DNA of 64,000 nt from Clostridia bacterium. Its GTDB lineage: Bacteria; Bacillota; Clostridia; Peptostreptococcales; Acidaminobacteraceae. Below the pieces are notes generated by a model. The model ran no database searches, was not told where the DNA came from, and was given only the letters and a program-made list of their open reading frames with translations. Below are positions 30,446 to 40,003 of this stretch, one piece after another (positions within the stretch are counted from its first letter, which is position 1; the number at the start of each line of letters is the position of its first letter). The stretch is taken from positions 62,001-126,000 of the forward strand of contig JAGYOH010000009.1 in NCBI GenBank assembly GCA_018399635.1. Direction: 5' to 3'. A program made the translations under genes and the position numbers.

Positions 30446-33106
30446 TTGGGATTTTTAGATAAAATTCTGGGCGGTTTCAACGACAAGGAAATTGCCAGAA
30501 TGACAAAAACGGCTGATCAGGTACTGGCTTTGGAGGCATCCTTCAAGGCCATGTCCAATGAGGATATGAAAAACAAGAGCAAGGAATTCCAGAACAGGCT
30601 CCAGGAGGGGGAGACCCTGGAGGACTTGCTGGTGGAAGCCTTCGCCCTGGTCCGGGAGGCTTCTAGAAGGACCATCGGACTGGTCCATTACCCGGTGCAG
30701 ATCGTGGGGGGCATCGTGCTCCACGAGGGTCGCATCGCTGAAATGAAGACCGGTGAAGGCAAGACCCTGGTGGCCACCCTTCCGGTCTACCTCAATGCCC
30801 TCGGCGGCCAGGGGGTCCACGTGGTCACCGTGAATGACTATCTGGCTTCCCGGGACCGGGAGTGGATGGGCAAGATTTTCGAGTTTCTGGGCCTGAGCGT
30901 GGGGGTCATCACCAATGAAATCAAGGGTGAAGACCGGATCCGGGCCTACCAGTCGGACATCACCTACGGGACCAACAATGAATTCGGTTTTGACTATCTC
31001 AGGGACAACATGGCCTTGTCAAAAAAAGACCGGGTGCAGCGCCCCCTGAACTATGCCATCATCGATGAGGTGGATTCCATTCTGGTGGATGAGGCCAGAA
31101 CCCCCCTCATCATTTCCGGTGTCGGGTCGAAATCCACCAATCTCTATGAGATCGCCGACAACTTTGTGAAGGCCCTGGACAAGGACCTCGACGTGGTGGT
31201 GGATGAAAAGGCCAACTCCGTGGTCCTCACCGAGGAATCGGGACTTGACAAGGCGGAAAGGTTTTTCGGGGTGGAGAACCTCAGCGATCCCTCCAACCTT
31301 GAAATCTCCCATCACATCAACCAGGCCTTGAAGGCCCGGTTCATCATGAAACGGGATATCAACTACGTGGTCAAGGATGGGGAGGTCGTCATCGTCGATG
31401 AATTCACCGGCCGACTCATGAACGGCCGGCGTTATTCCAGCGGGCTCCACCAGGCGATAGAGGCCAAGGAAAAGATCGAGATCCGCAAGGAATCCCAGAC
31501 CCTGGCCACCATCACCCTGCAGAATTATTTCAGAATGTACCAGAAACTGGCCGGAATGACGGGAACGGCGAAAACCGAGGAGGATGAATTCAAGCACATC
31601 TACAACATGGACGTGCTGGTGATTCCCACCAACATGCCCGTGATCCGCAAGGATTTCCCCGACGTGGTCTACCGGTCCCTGGAGGGAAAATTCAAACAGG
31701 TGATCGAGGAGATCGTCGAAAAGCACGCGACGGGTCAGCCGGTGCTGGTGGGGACCATCTCCATTGAAAATAGTGAATACCTCAGCAAGCTGCTCAAGCG
31801 CAGGGGGGTGCCCCATGAGGTCCTCAACGCCAAACAGCATGAGCGTGAGGCTGAAATCGTGGCCCAGGCCGGTCGCTACGGCGCCGTGACCATCGCCACC
31901 AATATGGCGGGTCGGGGAACCGACATCGTCCTTGGCGGCAATCCGGATTTTCTGGCCCGGCGGGAACTGGCCAAGCGGGGAGTTCCGCCGGAGATTCTTG
32001 CCCTGGTGGACAATTACCTTCCCTCCGAGGATGAGGAGGTCAGGCAGGCCCGGGAGGATTTCCAGAGTCTGAAAAGCACCTTCAAGGTCACCACCGACCA
32101 GGAAGCCCTGAAGGTCAAGGCGGTGGGCGGACTTCACATCATCGGCACGGAACGACATGAATCCCGGCGTATCGACAATCAGCTCAGGGGACGTAGCGGT
32201 CGTCAGGGGGATGAGGGTTCGAGCCGGTTCTACCTTTCCCTGGAGGATGATCTGCTCAGGCTCTTCATGGGGGACAACGCCAAGGCCATGCTCAGCAAAC
32301 TGGGCCTGGACGACGAGGTGCCCATCGAGGCCAAAATCCTTTCGAAATCCATCGAGAGCGCCCAGAAAAAGGTGGAGGGGCGCAACTTCGGCATTCGAAA
32401 GCACGTCCTGCAGTATGACGACGTCATCAACAAGCAGCGGGAGATCATTTACTCTGAACGCAACAAGGTGCTGGAAGGAGAAAATCTCAAGGACCACATC
32501 ATGAGCATGGTGGAGGATGTGGTGGCATCCACCATGAATCTCTACACCGCTTCTTCCCCCTATCCCGAGGAGTGGGATCTCGAGGGGATGAATGAAAATT
32601 TCCATCAGTATTTTCTGCCCAAGGATTTCATCGATACCGAAAGTCCCGAGAATCACACCATCGACAGCCTCCGGGACGGGATACTCGAAGCGGCAAGACA
32701 GGCCTACAGCCTCAAGGAGCTTGAGGTGGGACCCGACCGGATCCGGGAACTGGAGCGGATGATTCTTTTGAGAGTCGTGGACACCCACTGGATCGACCAC
32801 ATCGACGCCATGGACCAGCTCAAACAGGGCATCGGACTCAGGGCCGTGGGCAACGAGAATCCCGTGACGGCGTATCAGATGGAAGGCTTTGAGATGTTCG
32901 GTGAAATGATTGAATCCATCAAAAAAGAAACCGTCAAATTCGTTTACAATGTCAGAATCGACTCCGCCGTGGAGAAGAAGGCCGTGGCCCAGGTCCAGCC
33001 CAGGGTCAAGATTCCGGTGAAGTCAGGAAAAAAAGTCGGACGAAACGATCCCTGCCCCTGCGGCAGCGGGTTGAAATACAAAAAATGCTGCGGCAGAGAC
33101 CAGTAG
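30446..33106 (+). CDS. secA: Protein translocase ATPase SecA
   Basis: The 886-residue motor drives preproteins through SecYEG. Helicase-like motifs include [15 protein letters not shown] (Walker A, about 100-114), [32 protein letters not shown] (Walker B), [14 protein letters not shown] and [10 protein letters not shown]. The C-terminal zinc tail [14 protein letters not shown] is complete. The start is a TTG at 30446, giving [15 protein letters not shown] as in most SecA. AAGGAG lies a little far (11 bases). prfB follows after ten bases, an arrangement conserved in Firmicutes. Confidence 0.97.
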   Translation: MGFLDKILGGFNDKEIARMTKTADQVLALEASFKAMSNEDMKNKSKEFQNRLQEGETLEDLLVEAFALVREASRRTIGLVHYPVQIVGGIVLHEGRIAEMKTGEGKTLVATLPVYLNALGGQGVHVVTVNDYLASRDREWMGKIFEFLGLSVGVITNEIKGEDRIRAYQSDITYGTNNEFGFDYLRDNMALSKKDRVQRPLNYAIIDEVDSILVDEARTPLIISGVGSKSTNLYEIADNFVKALDKDLDVVVDEKANSVVLTEESGLDKAERFFGVENLSDPSNLEISHHINQALKARFIMKRDINYVVKDGEVVIVDEFTGRLMNGRRYSSGLHQAIEAKEKIEIRKESQTLATITLQNYFRMYQKLAGMTGTAKTEEDEFKHIYNMDVLVIPTNMPVIRKDFPDVVYRSLEGKFKQVIEEIVEKHATGQPVLVGTISIENSEYLSKLLKRRGVPHEVLNAKQHEREAEIVAQAGRYGAVTIATNMAGRGTDIVLGGNPDFLARRELAKRGVPPEILALVDNYLPSEDEEVRQAREDFQSLKSTFKVTTDQEALKVKAVGGLHIIGTERHESRRIDNQLRGRSGRQGDEGSSRFYLSLEDDLLRLFMGDNAKAMLSKLGLDDEVPIEAKILSKSIESAQKKVEGRNFGIRKHVLQYDDVINKQREIIYSERNKVLEGENLKDHIMSMVEDVVASTMNLYTASSPYPEEWDLEGMNENFHQYFLPKDFIDTESPENHTIDSLRDGILEAARQAYSLKELEVGPDRIRELERMILLRVVDTHWIDHIDAMDQLKQGIGLRAVGNENPVTAYQMEGFEMFGEMIESIKKETVKFVYNVRIDSAVEKKAVAQVQPRVKIPVKSGKKVGRNDPCPCGSGLKYKKCCGRDQ

Positions 33107-33116
33107 AGGTGAAGGT

Positions 33117-34218
33117 ATGTTAGAAACGAAATGCAGGAATCAAATTCCGGAGTTCATTCATGATCTGAATGAGCTCAAGGAGTCTCTTTGACTTAGCAGG
33201 CAAACTCAAGAGGATCGAGGAACTCGAGGTGTCCTTTTCAGTGCCCGGTGCCTTTGATGATCTGGAAAAGACCCAGAACATCACCCGGGAGATCAAGGGG
33301 CTCAAGGATCTCGTCCAGCGCTTTGAGGGGATTGAAGAGGCCATCGGGGAACTCGAGGTGATGTGTGAAATCACTGAACTGGAGCCGGACGCGGCCCTGG
33401 AAAAGGAAGCCCTGGCGCTTTTCGAAAAAACCGAGGCCATCCTGGATGAATTCAGTCTTCAAACCCTCCTCAGCGGGAAATACGACGAAAACAACGCGAT
33501 TCTCTCCATTCACTCGGGTACCGGGGGTCTGGACGCCCAGGACTGGGCTGAGATGCTGTTGAGGATGTACACCCGGTGGTCGGAGGCCCGGGGCTACCAG
33601 GTGAAGATTCTCGATATCCTCAAGGACACGGAGTCGGGAATCAAGAGTGTGTCCATTCTCATTGAAGGACTCTACGCCTACGGTTATCTCAAATCGGAAA
33701 AGGGGGTCCACCGGCTGGTGAGGATCTCCCCCTTCGATTCCTCCGGCAAGCGTCACACTTCCTTTTCCTCCGTGGACGTGATGCCCCAGGTCACCGAGGA
33801 TATCGCCGTTGAAATCGATCCGGGAGACCTCAAGATCGATACCTACAGGGCGTCAGGAGCGGGAGGACAACATGTCAACAAGACCGACTCGGCGGTGAGA
33901 ATCACCCATCTGCCGACGGGAGTGGTGGTGCAGTGTCAGAATGAGCGGTCCCAGCATTCCAACAAGGCGACGGCCATGGCCATGCTCATGGGAAAACTGA
34001 TTGATCTGAAGGAGGCCGAGCACAAGGAGACCATTGCGGACATCGCGGGGGACTATTCCCAGATCGCCTGGGGTTCTCAAATCAGGTCCTACGTTTTCAA
34101 TCCCTACTCCCTGGCCAAGGACCACCGTACCAATGTGGAGGTCGGCAATGTCTCCAGCGTGATGGACGGGAATATCGATCCCTTCATCAACGCTTATCTC
34201 AAAGAAAAAGCAAGATAG
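33117..34218 (+). CDS. prfB: Peptide chain release factor 2 with programmed +1 frameshift
   Basis: RF2 reads UGA and UAA stops. The first 24 codons run from the ATG at 33117 to CTT at 33186-33188 and then meet an in-frame TGA (33189-33191). A +1 shift at CTT-TGA-C continues in the frame from GAC at 33190 to the TAG at 34216-34218, giving about 366 residues. The stimulator is complete: an SD-like AAGGAG at 33177-33182 three bases before the slippery CTT. The body has SPF in RISPFDSSGKRH for stop recognition and GAGGQHVNKTDSAVR for peptide release. The shift is an autoregulatory device: low RF2 increases frameshifting. Confidence 0.96.
33177..33192 (+). promoter_or_regulatory. RF2 frameshift site
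   Basis: AAGGAG-TCT-CTT-TGA-C combines an internal Shine-Dalgarno sequence with the slippery CTT and a poorly terminating UGA-C, as in most bacterial prfB genes. Confidence 0.95.
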
Positions 34219-34227
34219 GCCATGTTT

Positions 34228-34257
34228 GAGGGGGGATGTCCCCCCTTTGTTTTTTTG
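34228..34257 (+). terminator. Terminator after prfB
   Basis: Six G (34230-34235) pair with six C (34240-34245), loop ATGT, followed by TTTGTTTTTTT. Confidence 0.88.
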
Positions 34258-34293
34258 TCAGTGAATCAAATCGGGAAAGGAGCTGTGAACCCC

Positions 34294-35358
34294 TTGGAAA
34301 TCACCTTCAATGCCAGAGGTCCCTCTCACCAGAAGGCTCTTGAAAGGGTCTTCAAAACTCAACTCGGCGTGGACAGGGTCTTCTTCACCACCTCCTGCTC
34401 CTCGGCCCTTGATATGGCGGCCCAGATCATCGAAACGGGTCACAAGGACGAAATCATCCTGCCCTCCTTCACCTATGTGACGACGGCCATGGGCTTCGTG
34501 AAGCGGGGCGCCCGGCTGGTCTTCACGGACATCGATCCTGAAACCGGCGTCCTGGACCTGGAGGCGGTCAAAAGGAATATCACCTCAAGAACCAAGGCGG
34601 TGATTCCGGTCCACTATGCCGGAATCAGCATGGACATGGATCCCCTGCTGGCCCTCGGCCGGGAAAAGGGCTTTTACGTCATCGAGGACGCGGCCCAGGC
34701 CATCGGCGCCCGCTACAAGGGGATTCCCCTGGGCACCCTGGGGGACATGGGGACCTACAGCTTCCATTACACCAAGAATATCTCCACCGGGGAGGGGGGT
34801 GCCCTGGTGGTGGGAGACTCCGCCCTGATGCCCAGGGCCAGGGTGATCTTTGAAAAGGGAACGGACCGCTACGATTTCATTGCCGGAATCAAGTCTGAAT
34901 ACTCCTGGGTGGACCTGGGTGGCAGCTACGAAATGTCGGATTTTCTCAAGGCCAGGCTTGTTGAGGAGATGGGGAGACTCGAGACCATCACCCGGCAGCG
35001 GAAAATTCTCTATGAACGCTATCGGGAGAATTTCCTGGGTTCGGGTCTCAGGCAGCTGCGGATTCCGGACTATGCCGGTCCCAATTATCATATCTTCGCC
35101 CTGGTGTTTGACGGGGAAAGCCGGCGCAACCGGATGATCGCAGCCTTGAAAAAGCAAGGCATCGAAGCGACCTTCCACTATCAGCCCCTCCACCTGAGTC
35201 CCTTCGGTCTCAAGAGAGGCTACTCGGAATTCTTCCTGCCCGAGACCGAGGCCTTTGCCAGGGGAATCCTGCGGCTGCCCCTTTACCCGGGCTTGTCCCC
35301 GGTGGAGGTGGACCGCATCAGCAAAATCATCCTTGAAGAATGGAGAAATCATTCATGA
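34294..35358 (+). CDS. DegT/DnrJ/EryC1/StrS family aminotransferase
   Basis: The 354-residue PLP enzyme belongs to the sugar aminotransferase family (WecE-like). It shows TTSCSSALDMAAQI, the PSFTYVTTAMGFVKRGARLVFTDID segment, IEDAAQAIGARYKG and the PLP-Lys loop YSFHYTKNISTGEGGALV. Start choice is difficult: TTG 34294 gives MEITFNARGPS, aligning with the usual IPFN start, and has AAAGGAG 11 bases before; GTG at 34285 and 34261 are alternatives. Compared with WecE, about 20-25 residues between the N-terminal strand and the first long helix seem absent. Its stop overlaps tex. The natural sugar substrate is unknown. Confidence 0.8.
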   Translation: MEITFNARGPSHQKALERVFKTQLGVDRVFFTTSCSSALDMAAQIIETGHKDEIILPSFTYVTTAMGFVKRGARLVFTDIDPETGVLDLEAVKRNITSRTKAVIPVHYAGISMDMDPLLALGREKGFYVIEDAAQAIGARYKGIPLGTLGDMGTYSFHYTKNISTGEGGALVVGDSALMPRARVIFEKGTDRYDFIAGIKSEYSWVDLGGSYEMSDFLKARLVEEMGRLETITRQRKILYERYRENFLGSGLRQLRIPDYAGPNYHIFALVFDGESRRNRMIAALKKQGIEATFHYQPLHLSPFGLKRGYSEFFLPETEAFARGILRLPLYPGLSPVEVDRISKIILEEWRNHS

Positions 35359-37523
35359 AACTGATTATCGATACCCTGGCCAGGGAGCTGGGAATCAAAG
35401 CTTTACAGGTAGAAAAGACCATTGAACTCATCGATGAGGGCAATACGATCCCCTTCATCGCCCGCTACCGCAAGGAGATTCACGGAGGTCTCGACGACGA
35501 GGTTCTGAGGAATCTCGACGAGCGCCTCACCTATCTCAGACACCTTGAAGCAAGAAAGGCGGAGGTTCTGCGGCTGATCGAGGAACAGGGAAAACTCACC
35601 GGGGAGCTGAAGGATCAGATTCTTAAGGCCACGGTGCTGCAGCGGGTGGAGGACCTTTACCGCCCCTTCAAACAGAAAAAGAGCACCCGGGGGTCCAAGG
35701 CCCGGGAGAAGGGTCTCGAGCCCCTGGCCCTCACCATCATGGCTTGTGATTTCTCAGGAGATTTCGAGGCCTATGCGGCCACCTTCCTGGATGAGGCCAA
35801 GGGGGTCGCCACCCTGGAGGAGGCCGTTTCCGGGGCCAGGGACATCATTGCGGAAATCGTCTCCGTGGATGCGGATTACCGCCGGGTCATCAAGGCCATA
35901 ATCCTCAAGACGGGAAGGTTGTATTCCGAAAGCCTCACCGAGGAAAAGACCGTCTATGACATGTACCATGATTTTACGGAACCCCTTCAAAAGCCGGCCA
36001 ACCACCGGATCCTCGCCATGAATCGCGGCGAAAAGGAAAAGATTTTGAGAATCAAGGTGGATTATGAATTTGAATCCCTCCTGAAATACCTCCTCAAGGA
36101 GGTGGTGGTCAAAGAGAATCCCCTGACCGGTCCCTTCCTGGCCCAGGCCGTGGAGGACGGACTGAAGCGGTTGCTGGCCCCCTCCATCGAGCGGGAGATC
36201 AGAAGCGATCTCAAGGAGGTGGCGGAGGAGGATGCCATCAGGGTCTTTGCCAAGAATTTCAAGCCTTTGCTTTTGAATCCCCCCATCAAGGGGGCCAGGG
36301 TCCTGGGCATCGATCCCTCCTTTCGAACCGGCTGCAAACTGGCGGTACTTGATGAATACGGGACCTTCCTGGACCAGGGGACCATCTATCCCAACGAGCC
36401 CCAGAATCAGGTGGCCGAGGCAAGGCAAAAGTTGAAGGAAGTCATTGAAAAACACCGGATCGATCTCATCGCCATCGGCAACGGCACCGCCTCCAGGGAA
36501 ACGGAAGGCTTCGTAGCCGGCGTGATTGCAGAACTTCCCCGGGAGGTGGCCTATGCCATCGTCAGCGAGGCGGGGGCCTCGGTCTACTCGGCCTCGAAAC
36601 TCGGGACGGAGGAGTTTCCCGACGTCAATGTTTCCATCCGCGGGGCGATTTCCATCGGCCGCAGACTCCAGGACCCCCTGGCCGAACTGGTCAAAATCGA
36701 TCCCAGAAGCGTGGGAGTCGGCCAGTACCAGCATGACGTGAACCAGAAACAGCTGGAGGAAACCCTGGTCAAGGTGGTGGAGGATTGTGTCAACAGCGTC
36801 GGAGTGGAGGTGAGCACGGCTTCTGCTCCTCTCCTCAGCTACGTGGCGGGGATTTCTCCCCAGGTGGCCAGGGCCATTGTCACTTTCAGGGAGACCGAAG
36901 GCGTGATCGGGTCAAGGGTGGACTTGAAGAAGGTCAAGGGGCTGGGGAACAAGGCCTTCGAGCAGTCGGCGGGATTCATCCGCATCGCGGATTCAAAAAA
37001 CCCCCTGGATGCCACGGCGGTCCATCCTGAAAGCTACGGAGTGGCCCTTGAATTGTTGGCAATCCTGGGCTATTCCCTGGAGGATCTGAAGCAGGACGGT
37101 CTTAGCGACATTTCAGACAGGACCAGGGGAAGGATGGACGAACTGGCCAAGAAGCTTTCCGTGGGGACCATGACCCTCAGGGATATCATCGAGGCGCTCA
37201 GAAGACCCGGCAGAGACCCCAGGGAGGACATGCCTCCCCAGATTCTGAGAAAGGACGTCGTGGGTTTTGATGACTTGTCCGAGGGTATGATTCTAATGGG
37301 CACGGTGAGAAACGTCGTCAATTTCGGCGCCTTCGTGGATATCGGATTGAAAAACGACGGCCTGGTCCATATCTCCCAGCTGGCGGATCGTTTTGTCAAG
37401 GATCCCATGGCAGTGGTGGAGGTCGGCGATGTGGTCAAGGTCAAGATCATCGGTCTGGACAAGGAGAGACAAAAAATTTCCCTCACCATGAAGGGATTCA
37501 ATCAGGAGGTACTTTCAATATGA
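35355..37523 (+). CDS. tex: Tex family RNA-binding transcription accessory protein
   Basis: The 722-residue protein has the N-terminal helical domain with IPFIARYRKEIHGGLDDE, a YqgF/RNase H-like core (VLGIDPSFRTGCKLAVLDEYG), helix-hairpin-helix motifs (SPQVARAIVTFRETEG and KVKGLGNKAFEQSAGFIRI) and a C-terminal S1 RNA-binding domain (GMILMGTVRNVVNFGAFVDIGLKNDGLVHISQL). Tex proteins bind nucleic acid and affect transcription and translation. I start at the ATG at 35355, which overlaps the stop of the aminotransferase; an in-frame ATG five codons upstream is also possible. The stop overlaps the amidohydrolase ATG. Confidence 0.95.
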   Translation: MKLIIDTLARELGIKALQVEKTIELIDEGNTIPFIARYRKEIHGGLDDEVLRNLDERLTYLRHLEARKAEVLRLIEEQGKLTGELKDQILKATVLQRVEDLYRPFKQKKSTRGSKAREKGLEPLALTIMACDFSGDFEAYAATFLDEAKGVATLEEAVSGARDIIAEIVSVDADYRRVIKAIILKTGRLYSESLTEEKTVYDMYHDFTEPLQKPANHRILAMNRGEKEKILRIKVDYEFESLLKYLLKEVVVKENPLTGPFLAQAVEDGLKRLLAPSIEREIRSDLKEVAEEDAIRVFAKNFKPLLLNPPIKGARVLGIDPSFRTGCKLAVLDEYGTFLDQGTIYPNEPQNQVAEARQKLKEVIEKHRIDLIAIGNGTASRETEGFVAGVIAELPREVAYAIVSEAGASVYSASKLGTEEFPDVNVSIRGAISIGRRLQDPLAELVKIDPRSVGVGQYQHDVNQKQLEETLVKVVEDCVNSVGVEVSTASAPLLSYVAGISPQVARAIVTFRETEGVIGSRVDLKKVKGLGNKAFEQSAGFIRIADSKNPLDATAVHPESYGVALELLAILGYSLEDLKQDGLSDISDRTRGRMDELAKKLSVGTMTLRDIIEALRRPGRDPREDMPPQILRKDVVGFDDLSEGMILMGTVRNVVNFGAFVDIGLKNDGLVHISQLADRFVKDPMAVVEVGDVVKVKIIGLDKERQKISLTMKGFNQEVLSI

Positions 37524-38677
37524 TCCTCATCAAAAACGGCACCCTGTACACCATGGAAAAGGAGGGGATCCTTCAGAAGGCGGATCTTCTCATCGATCAG
37601 GGCAAAATCCTGAAAATCGGCACGGATCTAGAGGCATCAGGAGCCGAGGTGATTGACGCCTCGGGAAAACTGGTGTTTCCGGGTTTTATCGACGCCCATA
37701 CCCACCTGGGCATGTGGGAGGACGGCATCGGCTTCGAGGGGGCTGACGGCAATGAAATGACGGACCCCATCACCCCCCATCTCAGAGGAATCGATGCCAT
37801 CAATCCCATGGACCGCACCTTCAGAGAAGCCCTTGAGGCGGGAATCACGGCGGTGGCCACCGGACCCGGCAGCGCCAATGTGATCGGCGGGACCTTCGCC
37901 GCCATCAAGACCCATGGGAGGCGGGTGGATGAGATGATTCTCAAGGATCCCGTGGCGATGAAATGCGCCTTCGGGGAAAACCCCAAAAGGGTCTACTCGG
38001 AAAAAAAGGCTTCCCCCAGTACCCGGATGGCCATCGCCGCGGCCCTCAGGTCCACCCTCTTTGAAACCAGGGAATACATGAGATTGAAAACCGAGGGGGA
38101 AAAGGATCCTGGGAAAATGCCCAGGTTCGATATGAAATTCGAGGCCATGATTCCTGTGATGAAAAAAGAGATTCCCCTGAAGGCCCATGCCCACCGGGCT
38201 GACGACCTCTTCACCGCCATTCGCATCGCCAAGGAGTTTGATGTCAATCTGACCCTGGAGCATGTCACCGAGGGCCATCTCATCGTCGAGGAGCTGGCCG
38301 GGGAGAATTACCCCACCGTGGTGGGACCCAGCCTGTCGGACCGGTCGAAGTTCGAACTCAGAAACCTCACCTTCGATACGCCGGGAATTCTCTCAAAGGC
38401 GGGCCTGCAGGTGGCCATCACCACCGACGCTCCCGTGGTTCCCCTGCAGTATCTTCCCCTGGTGGCCGCCCTGGCGGTGAAGTGGGGGATGGCTCCTGAA
38501 AAGGCATTGGAGGCCATCACCCTGGTTCCGGCTCGGATCCTGGCAATCGACCACCGGGTCGGCAGTCTCAAGGTCGGCAAGGATGCGGATATCCTGATTT
38601 TTGACAGCCATCCTTTCAAGTTGGAATCCAGCCCGGAAATGGTCCTGTTGAATGGGGAGATACTGGTGAAAAACTAA
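37520..38677 (+). CDS. Amidohydrolase family protein
   Basis: The 385-residue metal-dependent hydrolase has the first metal motif FIDAHTHLGMWEDG near residue 59, further metal ligands at HAHRADDL and LEHVTEGHL, and late TTDAPVVPLQYLPLVAAL with the catalytic Asp. The C-terminal strand region VGSLKVGKDADILIF is typical of imidazolonepropionase-like amidohydrolases. The substrate is not evident; similar clostridial proteins are annotated only as amidohydrolases. It overlaps tex by four bases (ATGA), so the two are co-expressed. Confidence 0.88.
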   Translation: MILIKNGTLYTMEKEGILQKADLLIDQGKILKIGTDLEASGAEVIDASGKLVFPGFIDAHTHLGMWEDGIGFEGADGNEMTDPITPHLRGIDAINPMDRTFREALEAGITAVATGPGSANVIGGTFAAIKTHGRRVDEMILKDPVAMKCAFGENPKRVYSEKKASPSTRMAIAAALRSTLFETREYMRLKTEGEKDPGKMPRFDMKFEAMIPVMKKEIPLKAHAHRADDLFTAIRIAKEFDVNLTLEHVTEGHLIVEELAGENYPTVVGPSLSDRSKFELRNLTFDTPGILSKAGLQVAITTDAPVVPLQYLPLVAALAVKWGMAPEKALEAITLVPARILAIDHRVGSLKVGKDADILIFDSHPFKLESSPEMVLLNGEILVKN

Positions 38678-38678
38678 G

Positions 38679-38693
38679 TGTAATGATTACAAA
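38679..38693. promoter_or_regulatory. PerR-like 7-1-7 operator candidate
   Basis: TGTAATGATTACA at 38679-38691 is a perfect palindrome with a single central base. Read as the 7-1-7 box GTGTAAT-G-ATTACAA (38678-38692) it matches the PerR consensus at 11 of 14 arm positions by my count, with all core AAT/ATT bases kept. It lies 18-19 bases ahead of the -35 of the peroxiredoxin gene, which is a sensible target for a peroxide sensor. No perR gene is in the window. Confidence 0.45.
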
Positions 38694-38709
38694 ATTACAA
38701 AAAAATCAA

Positions 38710-38738
38710 TTGATTGAAAGCTCAGGATAGGGTATCAT
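38710..38738 (+). promoter_or_regulatory. Promoter of the selenoperoxiredoxin gene
   Basis: TTGATT (38710-38715) and TATCAT (38733-38738) with 17-base spacing. The AAAGGAGGG ribosome site of the next gene begins eight bases later. Confidence 0.55.
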
Positions 38739-38759
38739 TATAGAGAAAGGAGGGATTTT

Positions 38760-39476
38760 ATGGGTGAAGCTTTTAAACCCGGCTGCCGACCACCGGTACC
38801 GGTCACTGAAGCGACAACTGATGAAAAACCTGTCATTCAAGCAAGTGAAAAGGAAAGTGAAAGGAGAGAGACCATGTTAAAAGTCGGAAAACCAGCACCG
38901 GATTTTACCCTCAACGCATTTCACAAGGGTGAATTCAAGCAGTACAGTCTTTCGGAATTCAAGGGCAAATGGGTGCTGCTTTGTTTCTATCCAGGCGATT
39001 TCACCTTCGTCTGAGCCACGGAAGTTTCAGCAGTTGCTGAAAATGCCAAGCGAATCAACGATATGGGAATCGAAATTCTGTCCGTGAGTGTGGACAGCAT
39101 CTACACCCACAAGATGTGGAACGAGCATGAGCTGAGCAAGATGGTGGACGGTGGCGTTCCCTTCCCCATGCTGTCTGATGCCGGTGGAAAAGTGGGCACG
39201 ATGTACGGCGTCTACGATGAGGAAGCCGGCGTGGAGAACCGCGGAAGATTCATCATCGACCCCGACGGTATCGTCCAGGGATACGAAGTGTTGACACCTC
39301 CGGTAGGACGAAACATTGAAGAGAGTATTCGTCAATACAAGGCCTTCCAGCTGGTCAGAGAAGCCAAGGGCACCAAGGCGACTCCCGCTGAATGGAATCC
39401 CGGTGATCCTGTCCTGGAGCCGGGTCCGGACTTGGTAGGCAATGTATGGAAAGTCTGGTCTCCTAAGAAAAAATAA
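38760..39476 (+). CDS. prxU: Selenocysteine-containing peroxiredoxin (AhpC/TSA family)
   Basis: The frame contains one internal TGA at 39012-39014, exactly where peroxiredoxins have the peroxidatic Cys: GDFTFV-U-ATEV. Reading it as Sec gives a complete AhpC-type protein (APDFTLNAF, FYPGDFTF, SDAGGKVGTMYGV, RGRFIIDPDG). A hairpin just downstream fits a bacterial SECIS. The usual C-terminal resolving Cys (CPA.W context) is replaced: KATPAEW. Two starts are possible: ATG 38760 (AAAGGAGGG site, 238 residues, Sec85, adds Cys9) or ATG 38874 (AAGGAG site, 200 residues, Sec47, the standard family start). The 38-codon extension has less GC at third positions than its neighbours. It reduces peroxides using a Sec selenolate. 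Confidence 0.93.
39025..39042 (+). promoter_or_regulatory. Candidate SECIS hairpin
   Basis: TTTCAGCA (39025-39032) is the exact complement of TGCTGAAA (39035-39042); as RNA it would form a 6-7 bp stem with a small apical loop containing G-U. Its apex is about 19 bases after the UGA, within the range known for SelB recognition in bacteria. Confidence 0.7.
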
Positions 39477-39489
39477 GCGATCCTTTCAT

Positions 39490-39537
39490 GGGGAACCCTT
39501 TGACTGAAAAGTTAAGGGTTCCCTTATTGGTGTTTTT
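39490..39537 (+). terminator. Terminator-like hairpin after the peroxiredoxin gene
   Basis: GGGAACCCTT (39491-39500) pairs with AAGGGTTCCC (39514-39523) over a 13-base loop; the following T tract is broken (TTATTGGTGTTTTTT), so efficiency may be moderate. Confidence 0.7.
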
Positions 39538-39583
39538 TGGTACACTAAGAGGAGATATGACAATGCTTTAGGAGGCTGGGGCT

Positions 39584-40003
39584 GTGGAAGTGCGGATTGC
39601 ATCCATTGAAGAAACGGAAGAGTTTGCCGTGCAACTGGCAAAAAAAATAAAACCGGGGGCCGTTCTCTGTCTCACCGGCGATCTCGGAGCGGGAAAGACC
39701 ACCCTGGTCAAGGCCCTGCTCAAGGCCCTGGGGGTGATGGAGGCGGTCAAAAGCCCCACCTATACCCTGGTGAATGAATACCATGATCCTCTGATCATCT
39801 ATCATTTCGATCTGTATCGGATCAAGAATCCCTGGGAGGTCCTGGATATCGGGTTTGATGATTATCTCAGGCCGGAGGCCGTCGTCATCATTGAATGGGC
39901 GGACCGCATCACAGAACTGATTCCGGAGGAAGCGGTATGGATCAGACTTTCCTATGGCCCTACCGAGGGAAGCCGGGTTTTCGAGGTGGAGGAATTTCAG
40001 TGA
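39584..40003 (+). CDS. tsaE: tRNA t6A biosynthesis ATPase TsaE
   Basis: The 139-residue ATPase works with TsaB and TsaD to form threonylcarbamoyladenosine at tRNA position 37. The P-loop is LTGDLGAGKTTLVKALLKALG near residues 30-50, and SPTYTLVNEYHDPLIIYHFDLYRI contains the metal-site residues. The start is GTG at 39584 with AGGAGG eight bases upstream. The stop overlaps the GTG of tsaB (GTGA), the first link in a coupled tsaE-tsaB-rimI-tsaD operon. Confidence 0.95.
   Translation: MEVRIASIEETEEFAVQLAKKIKPGAVLCLTGDLGAGKTTLVKALLKALGVMEAVKSPTYTLVNEYHDPLIIYHFDLYRIKNPWEVLDIGFDDYLRPEAVVIIEWADRITELIPEEAVWIRLSYGPTEGSRVFEVEEFQ

Noticed and set aside
33189-33191. In-frame TGA in prfB as a sequencing error or mutation
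   Set aside because: The site has every element of the conserved RF2 frameshift signal.
39012-39014. In-frame TGA suggesting a broken peroxiredoxin pseudogene
   Set aside because: The codon is exactly at the catalytic position, the frame continues without damage for 154 codons, and a SECIS-like hairpin follows, so recoding as Sec is far more likely.
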